A stretch of DNA of 63,161 bases, from NCBI GenBank assembly GCA_964435115.1, contig CAYSYM010000018.1, positions 1 to 63,161 on the forward strand, given 5' to 3'. Source of the stretch: CAYSYM01 sp964435115 (GTDB lineage Bacteria > Chloroflexota > UBA6077 > CF-72). This document shows, piece by piece, positions 29,612 to 38,621 of this stretch. The position numbers and the translations under genes were made by a program. How positions within the stretch are numbered: position 1 is the stretch's first letter; the number at the start of each line of letters is the position of its first letter. The notes under the pieces were generated by a model that was given only the letters and a program-made list of their open reading frames with translations, had not been told where the DNA came from and did no database searches.

Positions 29612-29817
29612 CGCCTTCCTCACCTCGGGCGGTAGATGTACGCGCCCTGCGATTCGCGTCCCCTTTCTGGGTGGCTCGCTGCACGTGGCTCCCACCCGGG
29701 ACGGGTCTCAAGTCCGCGGTCACGGAGCTCTGGCCTGGACCTGACATCCGACACCTGGCACGCAGCCACCGCTCTGCAAACGCGAGCGGCTCGGCGCCGA
29801 GCATGGGGCCGCCCGGA

Positions 29818-29846
29818 ACTATAGGCGGGCGCCAGGGTGGTGGCAA
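29818..29846 (-). promoter_or_regulatory. Promoter of the Wzz/BY-kinase operon
   Basis: On the minus strand TTGCCA (29841-29846, 5/6 to consensus) is followed by exactly 17 bases and TATAGT (29818-29823, 5/6). It predicts a transcript starting near 29811 and a leader of about 200 bases before the first Wzz gene. The leader region 29612-29811 holds no clear gene. Confidence 0.65.
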
Positions 29847-29873
29847 CGTGTCCTGAGCCGCCAACTGCGCCGC

Positions 29874-31565
29874 TCAGGGTGGGAGCACACGTAGGAAACG
29901 GTAGCCGAGCTCGACCGCGCCTGCCCCCCGGACGTCGACCACCCACGCGCTGACGCGCGGCTGCTCGCGCAGGAGGACCTCACGCACGCGTGCGGCGTCG
30001 TCGGGCGGCACATTGAGCGGCGAGTCCAGGACGATGACCTGGGTGACGTCGGCCGGCAGGGGTGTGCGGGTGCGGGCGGTCTCCCACTGGGGGACGTACT
30101 CGCTGTAGAGGAGGGCTCGGGGGTAGTCCGGCAGGTAGTACTCCACCTGGCGGATGATGTCGTGGGCGAGGACGAGCGTGCTGCCCGGCGGCTGCGCGCG
30201 GAGGAACGCCACCTGGGCGCTGGTGGAGGCATCACGCGCGCGCAAGTCAGGCAGCCGGCCGGGCCCGACGCCGCGGGCGAACGCCTGCACGTTCCAGGCG
30301 AGAATACCTGCCACCAGCGCCCCGGCGACGAGGGCGCCAGCCGTGCCCGGCGCTGGCAGCCAGCCCCAGCCGCGCGCGCGGAGCGCGTGGGCCAGCGTGC
30401 GTGTTTCCTGGCCCAGATCCCGCGTGGCAACGGCCGCCAGCGTGGCCGCCTGGGGCGCGAGCGAGAGCACGTAGCCGGGCTCGCCGATGTGGGTGAAAAC
30501 GTACGTCAGGACCGGTGGGAGCGTCCACAGCGCCACGAAGCGGCTGCGGTAGTCGGTGGCGAGCGTAGCGGGTCCGAACCGGCGACCCAGCGTGTAGAAG
30601 ACGAGCAGGATGCCGACGCCGAGCATCTGGCGCGAGTAGTTCACGAAGAAGCTGAGGTTGTAGCTGGCCTGCGTCGCCTCGCCGCTTGCGAAGCCGCCGA
30701 CCACGTAAGCCGACTGGGGCGCCCACACCCGCAGGTAGTCGGCCACGGCCTGGCGGTAGGCGTCGAGCCCGCCGCTGAGCTGCACCATGGGTACGGCCCA
30801 GGCGAGCACGACCGCCCCGGCGGCGGCAACCGAGGCGGCACGCAGGCGCCACGGGACGGTCCACAGCGCCCACAGCCACAGCGGGAGCGCGAAGGCAGCA
30901 CCGTCCCAGCGAATCCCGGCCGCCACGCCGACGGCTAGCCCGAGCGGGACGGCGAGCTGGCGCCAGCCGGCCATCATGGCATGGGCGAGGAGTGCCAGCG
31001 TCGAGATCTCAGCAGCCAGGCCCACGTAGGGGTAGGCCACCTCGCCGTAGCCCCAGAAGCCGACCGTGAAGAGCAGCAGGACCCCGGCCAGGAGCCCGGC
31101 CGCGCGGCCGAACATGGCCTGTGCTAGCAGGGCGGTGCTGGCCACGGCGAGCGCGCTCAGCAGGATCCCCTCCAGCACCAGGGAGCGGTTCGGATCCCGC
31201 ACTACGAGGTCGATCCCTTTCGCGAGCGCGACGTAGAGTGGGTAGCCGGGCGGCTGGGGGCGGTGGAAGGCCACGTTGTAGGAGTCGCGGACGGCCAGGG
31301 CATAGTTCGCCGAGTCGAAGGCGTAGAGCGTCTGGGTCATGAAGGGCAGGCGCGTCAGGAAGACGGCCGCCACCAGCAGCCACACCGCCCGTGCTGAGCC
31401 GGCCTGCAGCAGCCTGGCCAGGTCTGGCGTGCGGGGCGCTCGCAGGCCCAGGTGCCCGGGGCGGACGCGCGAAGGTGGGCGGCGAGCGCCGGCAGCCGGG
31501 GTGCCGGGGGCCGCCTGCGCCTCCTCGCCGGCCGAGGGTGCGCCGAGCGGTGCGGAAGTCATCAT
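29874..31565 (-). CDS. Polytopic membrane protein, GT39/mannosyltransferase-like
   Basis: 563 residues with about ten to twelve membrane helices. The first external loop after helix 1 (MTQTLYAFDSANYALAVRDSYNVAFHRPQPPGYPLYVALAKG) has an acidic residue (D) and HRPQPPGYP, the layout of GT-C enzymes such as ArnT/PMT and the DUF2723 group. The C-terminal 110 residues form a soluble domain. A polyprenyl-phosphate-sugar transferase acting outside the membrane is likely, donor unknown. The frame is open upstream; ATG at 31565 is chosen because sequence before it is low quality. It begins 40 bases after the GT4 stop. Confidence 0.78.
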   Translation of the reverse strand: MMTSAPLGAPSAGEEAQAAPGTPAAGARRPPSRVRPGHLGLRAPRTPDLARLLQAGSARAVWLLVAAVFLTRLPFMTQTLYAFDSANYALAVRDSYNVAFHRPQPPGYPLYVALAKGIDLVVRDPNRSLVLEGILLSALAVASTALLAQAMFGRAAGLLAGVLLLFTVGFWGYGEVAYPYVGLAAEISTLALLAHAMMAGWRQLAVPLGLAVGVAAGIRWDGAAFALPLWLWALWTVPWRLRAASVAAAGAVVLAWAVPMVQLSGGLDAYRQAVADYLRVWAPQSAYVVGGFASGEATQASYNLSFFVNYSRQMLGVGILLVFYTLGRRFGPATLATDYRSRFVALWTLPPVLTYVFTHIGEPGYVLSLAPQAATLAAVATRDLGQETRTLAHALRARGWGWLPAPGTAGALVAGALVAGILAWNVQAFARGVGPGRLPDLRARDASTSAQVAFLRAQPPGSTLVLAHDIIRQVEYYLPDYPRALLYSEYVPQWETARTRTPLPADVTQVIVLDSPLNVPPDDAARVREVLLREQPRVSAWVVDVRGAGAVELGYRFLRVLPP

Positions 31566-31605
31566 GTCGGCCTGTCCACCGAGCGTCCTGGCCGGGCCCC
31601 GCACG

Positions 31606-32721
31606 TTACGCGAAACGCTCGCCCGCGGCGTGCGCCGCCAGCGACCGTTCGACGAACTCCTGGAACCGGCCACGGAAGACCGCGGTGTCGAACGACTCGG
31701 CATGCCTGCGCAGTGCAGCCGGGTCCCAGGTCGTCTGCTCGAGGCGGCGGATCGCGTCGGCGAGCGACTCGACGGTTTGCTCGCGGAAGAGGATCCCGGT
31801 GGCGCCGTCCACCACCGTGTCGAGCGCGCCCCCACCGGCGAAAGCGACGACGGGCCGGCCGCTCGCATTCGCCTCGAGCGGGGCAATGCCGAAGTCCTCC
31901 TCACCCGGGAAGAGGTAGGCCCGGCAGCCGGCGTAGAGGTCCCGCAGCGCCGCATCGGCAACCCGGCCGAGGAACTCGACGCTCGGCCCGGCGCGGGCGC
32001 GCAGCGCCGGCTCGTCGCGCCCGCCGCTGCCGACGATCTTCAACCGGCGCCCGAGTCGCGTGCAAGCATCGACGGCGAGGTCGATCCGCTTGTAGGGGAC
32101 CAGGCGCGAGACGACGAGGTAGTAGTCTGATACCCGGCCCGGTTGCGGCTGGAAGGCGGCGCAGCGCACGGGCGGGTAGATGACCGTCGCCTCGCGGCGG
32201 TAGTACTTGCCGATGCGCGCCGCCACCGCGCGCGAGATGGCGGCGAACCGATCGACATTGTGGGCCGTGGCAACGTCCCAGGCCCGGAGCTGGCTGATCA
32301 GGGTGGGCAGGACGAGCCGCGCGGCGGGGCCGAGCCGCTCGCGCTCGACGTAGCCGCGGTAGTTCCAGACCCAGCGCATGGGCGTCAGGCAGTAGGAGAC
32401 GTGCAGGGTCTTCGGCTGTGTCACGACACCCTTGCAGAACGCCGAGCTGTTGGAGATCACCAGGTCGTACTCGCCGAGGTCGAAGCTCTCGAACGCCAGG
32501 GGGTAGAGCGGAAGGTAGGGCTGGTGCCGGCGCGTCACCAGCGGCAGCTTCTGCATGAAGGAGGTGCGCACGTCCATGCCGCGGATGGCGGGCGACATCT
32601 TCTCGGGCCAGTACATGGAGGTGTACACGGGCGCGCTGGGATACAACTGGTGCAGCTCCTCCAACACGCGCTCGGCGCCGCCGTACTGGTTCAGGTAGTC
32701 GTGGACAAGCGCGACCTTCAA
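31606..32721 (-). CDS. GT4-family glycosyltransferase
   Basis: 371 residues. VALVHDYLNQYGGAERVLEELHQL is the N-terminal GT-B domain; DYYLVVSRLVPYKRIDLAVDAC opens the donor domain; GEEDFGIAPLEANASGRPVVAFAGGG holds the EX7E motif. It resembles WbaZ-type mannosyltransferases of O-antigen and EPS clusters. A TTG at 32721 starts the KVALVHDYLNQYGG segment and overlaps the stop of the preceding gene (TTGA), so I prefer it over longer readings. It adds a sugar to the lipid-linked repeat unit on the cytoplasmic face. Confidence 0.87.
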   Translation of the reverse strand: MKVALVHDYLNQYGGAERVLEELHQLYPSAPVYTSMYWPEKMSPAIRGMDVRTSFMQKLPLVTRRHQPYLPLYPLAFESFDLGEYDLVISNSSAFCKGVVTQPKTLHVSYCLTPMRWVWNYRGYVERERLGPAARLVLPTLISQLRAWDVATAHNVDRFAAISRAVAARIGKYYRREATVIYPPVRCAAFQPQPGRVSDYYLVVSRLVPYKRIDLAVDACTRLGRRLKIVGSGGRDEPALRARAGPSVEFLGRVADAALRDLYAGCRAYLFPGEEDFGIAPLEANASGRPVVAFAGGGALDTVVDGATGILFREQTVESLADAIRRLEQTTWDPAALRRHAESFDTAVFRGRFQEFVERSLAAHAAGERFA

Positions 32722-34343
32722 AACGCGCCCCTGCCGCTGAGGACCGCCGGGATGGTGCGCAGGAGGATGCGCAGGTCGAGGCCGAGCGACCAGTTCTCGA
32801 TGTAGGTGATGTCCATCATCACCTGCTCGGAGAATCCGAGCCGGCTGCGGCCGCTCACCTGCCAGAGGCCGGTGATCCCGGGCAGTGTCTCCAGGCGCTG
32901 GCGCTGCCACTCCTCGTACTGGGCCACCTCGCGCGGCGTTGCTGGGCGGGGGCCGACCAGGCTCATCTCGCCGACCAGGACGTTCCAGAACTGGGGCAGC
33001 TCGTCCAGGCTCCAGCGGCGGAGGAAACGGCCGACGTGGGTGCAGCGGGGGTCGTCGCGCATCTTGAAGATCGGCCCTTCGGCCTCGTTCTGGTCGAGCA
33101 GGTGTTCGAGCAGCTCGTCCGCGTCGCGGCGCATCGAGCGCAGCTTCCAGGCCGTGAACGGACGGCCGCCCCGACCGACGCGCGTCTGGCCGAAGAAGAT
33201 CGGCCCGCGAGGGTCGTCCAGCTTGATGGCGACGGCTAGCACCAGCAGCGGGATGGCGGAGAGCCCGAGCAAGAGCGCCGCCAGCACCATGTCCAGCCCG
33301 CGCTTGATCAGCAGGTTGAAGCCGCGAATGCTCGCCTCTTTAAGGCCGAGGAGCGGGATCCCGCTCAGTGTGTCGATGTCCAGCCGGCCGAGGCTCATCT
33401 CGTAGAGGTCCGGCACCAGGCGGAACTCGACGTCGTCGCGGCGGCAGTGCTCGACGATGCGCATGATCTCGTGGTGGGAGGTGCTCGGCAGGGCGATCAC
33501 GACCTGCGCGATGCGCTCCTCGCGGATCACCCGCTCCAGATCCTCCTGGCGGCCGAGCCAGCGGAAGCGGCCGAAGTCCGCGGCGCCGTCATTGCTCAGG
33601 AACCCGGCCACGTGGTAGCCGAGGTGCGGGCGCGCGGCGATCCCCTGCATGACCATGCGGCCCAGGGTGTTATCACCGACGACCAGGGTGTGCGCCACGC
33701 CGATCCCGCGGCGGTGGATTGCCCCGAGCAGCCACTGGTAGAGGGACCGGCTGGTGACGACGAGGGCCGTCATCAGGGCCCAGGCGAAGATGAGGGTCAG
33801 GCGGGACTCAGCCGGGTAGCGGATGAAGGTCGAGCCGGCGAACAGGGCCATGAGGGCGAGGCCGCTGGCGGTGAAGATGGTGGAGAGGTCGTCCAGAGCG
33901 CTGGCGGCGCGCGGGAGGCGGTAGAGGCCGCGCAGGGCCAGGATGGCGACGAAGAAGACCGTCAGCGCCGCCTGAAGCGGGAAGTACACCTCGGCCGCCA
34001 CGTAGTTGTCGGGGTCGAGGTCGCGGACGAGCCCCAGACGGTAGCGAGCGAACCAGGCGAGGAAGAAGGCGAGGTTAACCGCGAACGTATCCGCCGTGAC
34101 GAGGCCGACGCGCTCCCAGAACCACGCCCGGGACCGGGCACGCCGTGGCTGCGAGGCGGGGCCGGCCGGGGCCGCGAGCCCGCCGCCCGTCCTCCTCCCG
34201 GGGGCCGTGGCCGCCTCCGCCGGGCCAAGCGTCTCGTGCCCGTCCAGCGGGCCTGGAGCGCTGGCGGCGCCGGCGTTGGTTGGTGCCGCACCCTGGGCCA
34301 CGCGCCTGGCCGGAGCGGGGTTAGCGGAGGAGGAGGGGGCCAT
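32718..34343 (-). CDS. Undecaprenyl-phosphate sugar phosphotransferase (priming enzyme)
   Basis: 541 residues. Disordered Pro/Ala-rich N-terminus (1-75), four membrane helices, a CoA-binding-like Rossmann domain (GVAHTLVVGDNTLGRMVMQG), then the bacterial sugar transferase domain with a fifth helix and the conserved WKLRSMRRDAD, RFLRRWSLDELPQFWNVLVGEMSLVGPRPATPREV and LPGITGLWQVSGRS. This is the WbaP/CpsE type that starts repeat-unit synthesis on undecaprenyl phosphate. The ATG at 34343 is 16 bases after the next GT4 stop. Donor sugar (Gal-1-P or Glc-1-P) is unknown. Confidence 0.92.
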   Translation of the reverse strand: MAPSSSANPAPARRVAQGAAPTNAGAASAPGPLDGHETLGPAEAATAPGRRTGGGLAAPAGPASQPRRARSRAWFWERVGLVTADTFAVNLAFFLAWFARYRLGLVRDLDPDNYVAAEVYFPLQAALTVFFVAILALRGLYRLPRAASALDDLSTIFTASGLALMALFAGSTFIRYPAESRLTLIFAWALMTALVVTSRSLYQWLLGAIHRRGIGVAHTLVVGDNTLGRMVMQGIAARPHLGYHVAGFLSNDGAADFGRFRWLGRQEDLERVIREERIAQVVIALPSTSHHEIMRIVEHCRRDDVEFRLVPDLYEMSLGRLDIDTLSGIPLLGLKEASIRGFNLLIKRGLDMVLAALLLGLSAIPLLVLAVAIKLDDPRGPIFFGQTRVGRGGRPFTAWKLRSMRRDADELLEHLLDQNEAEGPIFKMRDDPRCTHVGRFLRRWSLDELPQFWNVLVGEMSLVGPRPATPREVAQYEEWQRQRLETLPGITGLWQVSGRSRLGFSEQVMMDITYIENWSLGLDLRILLRTIPAVLSGRGAF

Positions 34344-34359
34344 CGCCACGCTCCGGCTG

Positions 34360-35490
34360 CTACCTGCCCACTGCGCGCTCGTAGCTCTCGACGGTCCGAT
34401 CCGCCAGGGCGCTCCAGCTGAAGCGGCTGGCCTGGATCTGCCCGGCCGCACGCATAGCGGCACGTTGCGCTGCGTCGTCGAACACGCGCTGCATCTCCTG
34501 GCCCAGGCGGACCGTGTCCAGCGGAGGAACGAGCGTCGCCGCCTTGCCGGCAACCTCTGGGAGCGAGGCCGCGTTCGACGTGATCACCGGAGTCCCGCAC
34601 GCCATCGCCTCCAGGACGGGCAAGCCGAAGCCCTCGTAGAGGCTGGGATAGACGAAGAGCCGGGCGGCATTGTACCAGAGTGGCAGCTCCGGTTCAGGCA
34701 CGAAGCCCAGGAAGCGCACGTGGTCCTGGAGGTCGAGACGGCGCACCTGGTCGAAGAGGGGCGAGTAGCGCCAGCCGGCCGCGCCGGCCACGAAGAGCGA
34801 CGGGCGGGGTGTGGGCAGGCGAGCGTACGCCTCCAGCAGGCCGGCGAGGTTCTTGCGAGGCTCGAGCGTGCCGACGGCAAAGATGAACGCGTCCGGAAGC
34901 GCGCGCGCGTGCCGGAACGCCTCGACCTGTTCGACCGGCAGGCGGCGGTAGCGCGCGTCCGCGGAGGGATACGCGACGTCTACCAGGCGGTCCGGGACGC
35001 GCAGCAGGCGCACAATCTCAGCTCTGGAGTGCTCTGAGATGGTGAGGACACGTCGGGCGCGGCGGGCCGAGGCGCGGCTCATCGCGGCCAGGTAGATCCG
35101 GTTGCCTGGCCTGAACGCACCCGGGAAGCGGAGGAAGCTCAGGTCGTAGATCGTGAGCACGGTCGGCCCGGCCCAGGCGATGGGCGAGGCGTAGGCGAGG
35201 CTGTGCAGGAGGTCGGGGCGGAGCGCGCCCAGGCGCGCTGGGAGGAGCGTCTGCTCCCAGGCGATGCGGAAGGCGGGGCGAGCCTTCCGATCCCCCGCCG
35301 CATGGAAGCGGAGCGACCCCTGGCCGATGCTGTCGCCGGGTGGCGGGGGCGTGGGGACGAAGACGTCGTAGCGGTGGTCACGCGGGTCGCGCGCCAACTC
35401 CGCCAGCAGGTGGTAGATGTAGCGCCTGATCCCGCCGCTACGGAAGGTCGGCGCCCACGACAGGAGCTGGGCGTTCAGGGCGATCCGCAC
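34360..35490 (-). CDS. GT4-family glycosyltransferase
   Basis: 376 residues with the GT-B fold: RIALNAQLLSWAPTFRSGGIRRYIYHLLAEL, DLLHSLAYASPIAWAGPTVLTIYDLSFL, FIFAVGTLEPRKNLAGLLEAYARL and the EX7E motif in SLYEGFGLPVLEAMACGTPVITSN. It is of the mannosyltransferase MtfB-like group. GTG at 35490 opens the conserved N-terminus; the frame continues upstream in low-complexity DNA. First gene of this minus-strand block. Confidence 0.9.
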   Translation of the reverse strand: MRIALNAQLLSWAPTFRSGGIRRYIYHLLAELARDPRDHRYDVFVPTPPPPGDSIGQGSLRFHAAGDRKARPAFRIAWEQTLLPARLGALRPDLLHSLAYASPIAWAGPTVLTIYDLSFLRFPGAFRPGNRIYLAAMSRASARRARRVLTISEHSRAEIVRLLRVPDRLVDVAYPSADARYRRLPVEQVEAFRHARALPDAFIFAVGTLEPRKNLAGLLEAYARLPTPRPSLFVAGAAGWRYSPLFDQVRRLDLQDHVRFLGFVPEPELPLWYNAARLFVYPSLYEGFGLPVLEAMACGTPVITSNAASLPEVAGKAATLVPPLDTVRLGQEMQRVFDDAAQRAAMRAAGQIQASRFSWSALADRTVESYERAVGR

Positions 35491-35797
35491 GATGCCAGGC
35501 AGCGAGTCTACCGTGCGCGCGTGGCAGCGTGCCGAGGCAGGTCGAACCGCAGGGTGATTCGGTTCTCCCCACCCCCTGCCCCCTCCCCAGGGAGGGGGAG
35601 GAGTCTGTTCCCTCAGGGGGGCTGCGCCCTCCGGGCCCCGCGCTCGTTCCGCAGGCACCCCGCAGGATGGCGTGCCGGGCAACAGGCGGAGAACTGGAAG
35701 GCCCTAGGCCGAACCGCTTGACCGGGCTTCGACCGATGGTATCCCCTGTACCTGGGCGCCGGGCCTCGCCGGCGCAGGCCCAGCGCCACCACTCCTC
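35491..35797. other. 307-base gap with a GC hairpin
   Basis: No gene seen. At 35579-35598 a perfect stem CCCCCTCCC / GGGAGGGGG with a 2-base loop sits in a C-rich stretch (35567-35602) like the dispersed REP-type hairpins of many GC-rich genomes. It may act as a transcript end or as a dispersed repeat; copies elsewhere cannot be checked here. Confidence 0.45.
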
Positions 35798-36715
35798 ATG
35801 CACACGTCCGCTTCCAGCACCTGGCCTCCACGCCGATCGAGCGGTGGCGACGCCTCGCTCTGGGGGAGCGGGATCCTGGCGCTCGTGGCGGTGGCGACGC
35901 TCGGGCTCGGGCTCGGCCAGCCCCCGGGGGGTGGGATGCTCGCCGGGATCGTGCTGGCCAGCCTGCTCGGCGCGGCGGCGCTCGGCTTGCTCCTGTGGGC
36001 CGTCTCGTACCGCAACCTCACCTACGTCCTCGGCGCCGACGCGCTGGAGGTGGCCTGGCTGGGAGGCAGGCTGCGGGTCCCCTACGCGGCGATCGACGGG
36101 ATCTACGCCGGACAGCGGCTGGTGGGAAGCGCGGCTCCGAGCGTGCCCGCCTGGCCGGGCATCTACGTCGGCCCGGGCCGGGCGCGCGGGGTCGGGCGGC
36201 TGCGCTTCTACGCGACGTCGCAGGACCCGGCGGAGCTGACCCTGGTCACAGCGGACGGGATGGGCATCGTCCTCTCTGCCCGGGACCCGCAGGCGTTCCG
36301 GACGGCGCTGATCCAGCGCGTCCAGCAGGTCGGAGAAGAGCCGCCGCCGGCCGCCGTCGAATGGCTGCCCGCGACCCGGGCCCCGTGGACGGCGCTCCGC
36401 GACCGGTGGGCGCCCTGGAGCTTGGGAGTGGCAGCGCTGCTGCTCCTCGTCGGGCTGGCCATGGTCGCCCTGCGCTACCAGGACTTGCCAGAGGTGGTCC
36501 CCCTGCGTTTCGACGCCAGCGGCCGGCCGAGCGAGGTGGGCTCGCGCGCGGACCTGCTGCGGCTGCCTCTCGGCGGCTTCCTGATCCTAGCCGCCAACTG
36601 GGGCTGGAGCGTGTGGCTGCACGCCCGGGAGGCCCTGCTCGCACGGCTGGTGTGGGTCGCCACGGCCGCGATCGAAGCGATCCTGCTGGTGGCCGTCATC
36701 CGACTGCTCCAATGA
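35798..36715 (+). CDS. Membrane protein with PH-like and DUF1648-like domains
   Basis: 305 residues. Two N-terminal membrane helices (about 25-65), then a bacterial PH-like domain (LTYVLGADALEVAWLGGRLRVPYAAIDGIYAG, LTLVTADGMGIVLSARDPQAFRTALIQRV). The C-terminal part after residue 205 has a membrane helix, the DUF1648 motif DLPEVVPLRFDASGRPSEVGSRADLL and two more helices. The combination resembles SdpI- or YdbS-like proteins, but no function is known. Start at ATG 35798, divergent from the GT4 gene. Confidence 0.75.
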   Translation: MHTSASSTWPPRRSSGGDASLWGSGILALVAVATLGLGLGQPPGGGMLAGIVLASLLGAAALGLLLWAVSYRNLTYVLGADALEVAWLGGRLRVPYAAIDGIYAGQRLVGSAAPSVPAWPGIYVGPGRARGVGRLRFYATSQDPAELTLVTADGMGIVLSARDPQAFRTALIQRVQQVGEEPPPAAVEWLPATRAPWTALRDRWAPWSLGVAALLLLVGLAMVALRYQDLPEVVPLRFDASGRPSEVGSRADLLRLPLGGFLILAANWGWSVWLHAREALLARLVWVATAAIEAILLVAVIRLLQ

Positions 36716-36745
36716 CCCGGCGCGTCTTGTGCACCCCGGGCGGCC

Positions 36746-37009
36746 ATGGCCGCGCCCGCTGACCTGGCCGCGCTAGCGCGGCTGGTGGACACGCTGGAGG
36801 CACGCTCGCCAACCTACCTCACGCTTGACGAGGTACGCCGTACGGCTGGGCCGCTCGCTGGGGCGGTCGACCGCGCGCTGGCCGAAGACCTCCTGGTGGT
36901 GGACGAGCGCGAGTGGCTGGCGGCAGGGGCGGACGCACCCGTTCCGGTGGCCGTGTGCCGCCTCAACCGGCACCACCCGATCGCTCGCGCCCTGGGCGGG
37001 TTCGACTGA
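36746..37009 (+). CDS. Small conserved-looking protein, unknown function
   Basis: 87 residues, soluble, largely helical: LAALARLVDTLEARSPTYLTLDEVRRTAGPLAGAVDRALAEDLLVVDEREW suggests a winged-helix-like fold. It ends CRLNRHHPIARALGGFD. No family recognised. It lies 30 bases after the DUF1648 protein on the same strand and is convergent with the LCP gene. Confidence 0.6.
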   Translation: MAAPADLAALARLVDTLEARSPTYLTLDEVRRTAGPLAGAVDRALAEDLLVVDEREWLAAGADAPVPVAVCRLNRHHPIARALGGFD

Positions 37010-37089
37010 GCAGGCGGGCCAGCGTCCGGCACGATTCCATGGGCGGGGCCCGCGCGAACACTTGGCGAGCCAGGTGCAGAGGGGGTAGC

Positions 37090-38514
37090 TCAGGGCTGGA
37101 TCGGCAGGCGGAAGTCCTGTCCAACGACCACGCGGAGATCCGCCGTGGAGCTGGCCGTCGGGCGCTCGCGCAGGGCACCCGCAGGGAGCTGCAGCGCGGC
37201 AGCAACGGCGTCGCCGGCGAGGCGATTGCCGGTGAGCACCTGGACCGAGGACGTCGCGTAATCGGTCCGATCGGCCACGGCGATGCGCACCACGTCGTAC
37301 CCCTGAGCGGACAGGTAGTCGGCTGCCTGCTGGCCGAGGCCGGCCCGGGCAGTCCCGTTGAGCACCTCGATCCGGGCCCGCAGCTCGGGCCGACTCGCGG
37401 CCTTGAGCGCGTTGTCGATGGCGCGCCGAATGGCCGGCGTGTTCGGACGCAGCAGATCGGCGCCATCCTCCCCCTTGAACGGCTCGACGAGCTCCGTGTC
37501 CACCACCAGCGTCGCGATGCGCTCGCGGTCGATCTCAGAGCCGAGCCGCGCCAGGGCGAGCAGCTCGGCAGTCGACAGGTCGGTATTGATCGCCTTCTGG
37601 ACGATCCCGAGCATCTCTGGCGCCCTGGGCAGCATGTTGAGCTGCAACGCCCGGTCGCGGACGGCCACCAGGACCTGCTGCTGTCGCCTCGACCGGCCGA
37701 AGTCGTTGTCGCTGTGGCGCGAGCGCGCGTAGTAGAGCGCGGTGCGCCCGTTCATGAGCTGTGGGCCGGGGGCGACGTAGATGCGCTGATAGCCGTAATC
37801 CTCGGTGGGGTACTCGTCGTCCTTGACGGGGCGCTCCACGTCGAGCATCACGCCTCCGACCGCGTTCACGAGCGCCTCGAAGCCCCGGAAGTCCACGCGG
37901 GCGTAGTACTGGACGGGGATGCCGAAGTCAGCAGCGATGGTCTGCTTGACCAGGTCGGGGCCGCCGACCGCGTGGGCGACGTTGATGCGCTGCTCGCCGT
38001 AGCCGGGGATGCGTACCCACAGGTCGCGCGGGAGGGAGACCAGGGCGGCGGACTTCCCCACGGGGTCGACGCTGACGAGCAGGATCGTGTCCGAGCGCGT
38101 CCCCTGGATCGGCTCGTCGTCCCGCTTGTCGATGCCGAGGAGGACGATGGTGATGCGGTCCGTGCCCTTCCACTCCGGCAGCAGGCTTCTGGCGGCGCTG
38201 GCGAGGTTCGACCCCAGGTCGCCGCCTCTCGCGGCGGCGAACGGGAGGCCGGGCAGGCTCCCAACTGCCACCTGCCCGGCGCCGGGCACGCTGACAGTGA
38301 CATCCGGCTGCTGGAGGAGGAGGAGCTTCCAGTTGGCGAGGAACAGGCCGCCAAAGGCCAGACCGCCCAGCACGAAGGCCCAGAAGGCGAGCACGGCGAA
38401 CAGCGGTGGGCCGGCAGCAGGCCCAGCCGCGCCCGGCACGTCGCCTACCGCGCTCTCCCAGGTGCGCTCCAGAACGGGCGCGTCGGGCGCTCCTGCGCTG
38501 GACGGAGCGGCCAT
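37090..38514 (-). CDS. LytR-CpsA-Psr (LCP) family cell-envelope ligase
   Basis: 474 residues. One membrane helix (about 38-60) leaves the rest outside. The LCP domain has LLGIDKRDDEPIQGTRSDTILLVSVDPVGKSAALVSLPRDLWVRIPGYGEQRINVAHAVGG with the Asp and Arg residues that bind the polyprenyl pyrophosphate, and AVGGVMLDVERPVKD, YYARSRHSDNDFGRSRRQQQ. The C-terminal 100 residues are a LytR_C domain (RIEVLNGTARAGLGQQAADYLSAQGYDV). Such enzymes attach glycopolymers to peptidoglycan, fitting the nearby EPS cluster. Confidence 0.93.
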   Translation of the reverse strand: MAAPSSAGAPDAPVLERTWESAVGDVPGAAGPAAGPPLFAVLAFWAFVLGGLAFGGLFLANWKLLLLQQPDVTVSVPGAGQVAVGSLPGLPFAAARGGDLGSNLASAARSLLPEWKGTDRITIVLLGIDKRDDEPIQGTRSDTILLVSVDPVGKSAALVSLPRDLWVRIPGYGEQRINVAHAVGGPDLVKQTIAADFGIPVQYYARVDFRGFEALVNAVGGVMLDVERPVKDDEYPTEDYGYQRIYVAPGPQLMNGRTALYYARSRHSDNDFGRSRRQQQVLVAVRDRALQLNMLPRAPEMLGIVQKAINTDLSTAELLALARLGSEIDRERIATLVVDTELVEPFKGEDGADLLRPNTPAIRRAIDNALKAASRPELRARIEVLNGTARAGLGQQAADYLSAQGYDVVRIAVADRTDYATSSVQVLTGNRLAGDAVAAALQLPAGALRERPTASSTADLRVVVGQDFRLPIQP

Positions 38515-38555
38515 TTACGGCACGGCCATCGGCGACATGGGCTCGGTCGGCGCCG

Positions 38556-38561
38556 ATTATA
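38556..38561 (-). promoter_or_regulatory. Candidate -10 of the LCP gene
   Basis: A perfect TATAAT on the minus strand, 42 bases before the LCP start, in otherwise very GC-rich DNA. No good -35 is found at 16-18 bases, so only the -10 is proposed. Confidence 0.35.
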
Positions 38562-38621
38562 GGCTGGGGCTGGACGCGCCCGGCGGTCCCCGGTGGGCCG
38601 AGCGCCGGGCGCGCCGCCGGC

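Noticed and set aside
30162..30938. Long plus-strand frames opposite the GT-C membrane protein and other genes
   Set aside because: Antisense shadows typical for GC-rich DNA; Arg/Gly/His-rich with no family patterns.
37080..37110. GGGGGTAGCTCAGG resembling a tRNA 5' end
   Set aside because: It is the stop-codon region of the LCP gene; no clover-leaf is possible and the sequence continues as that gene on the minus strand.
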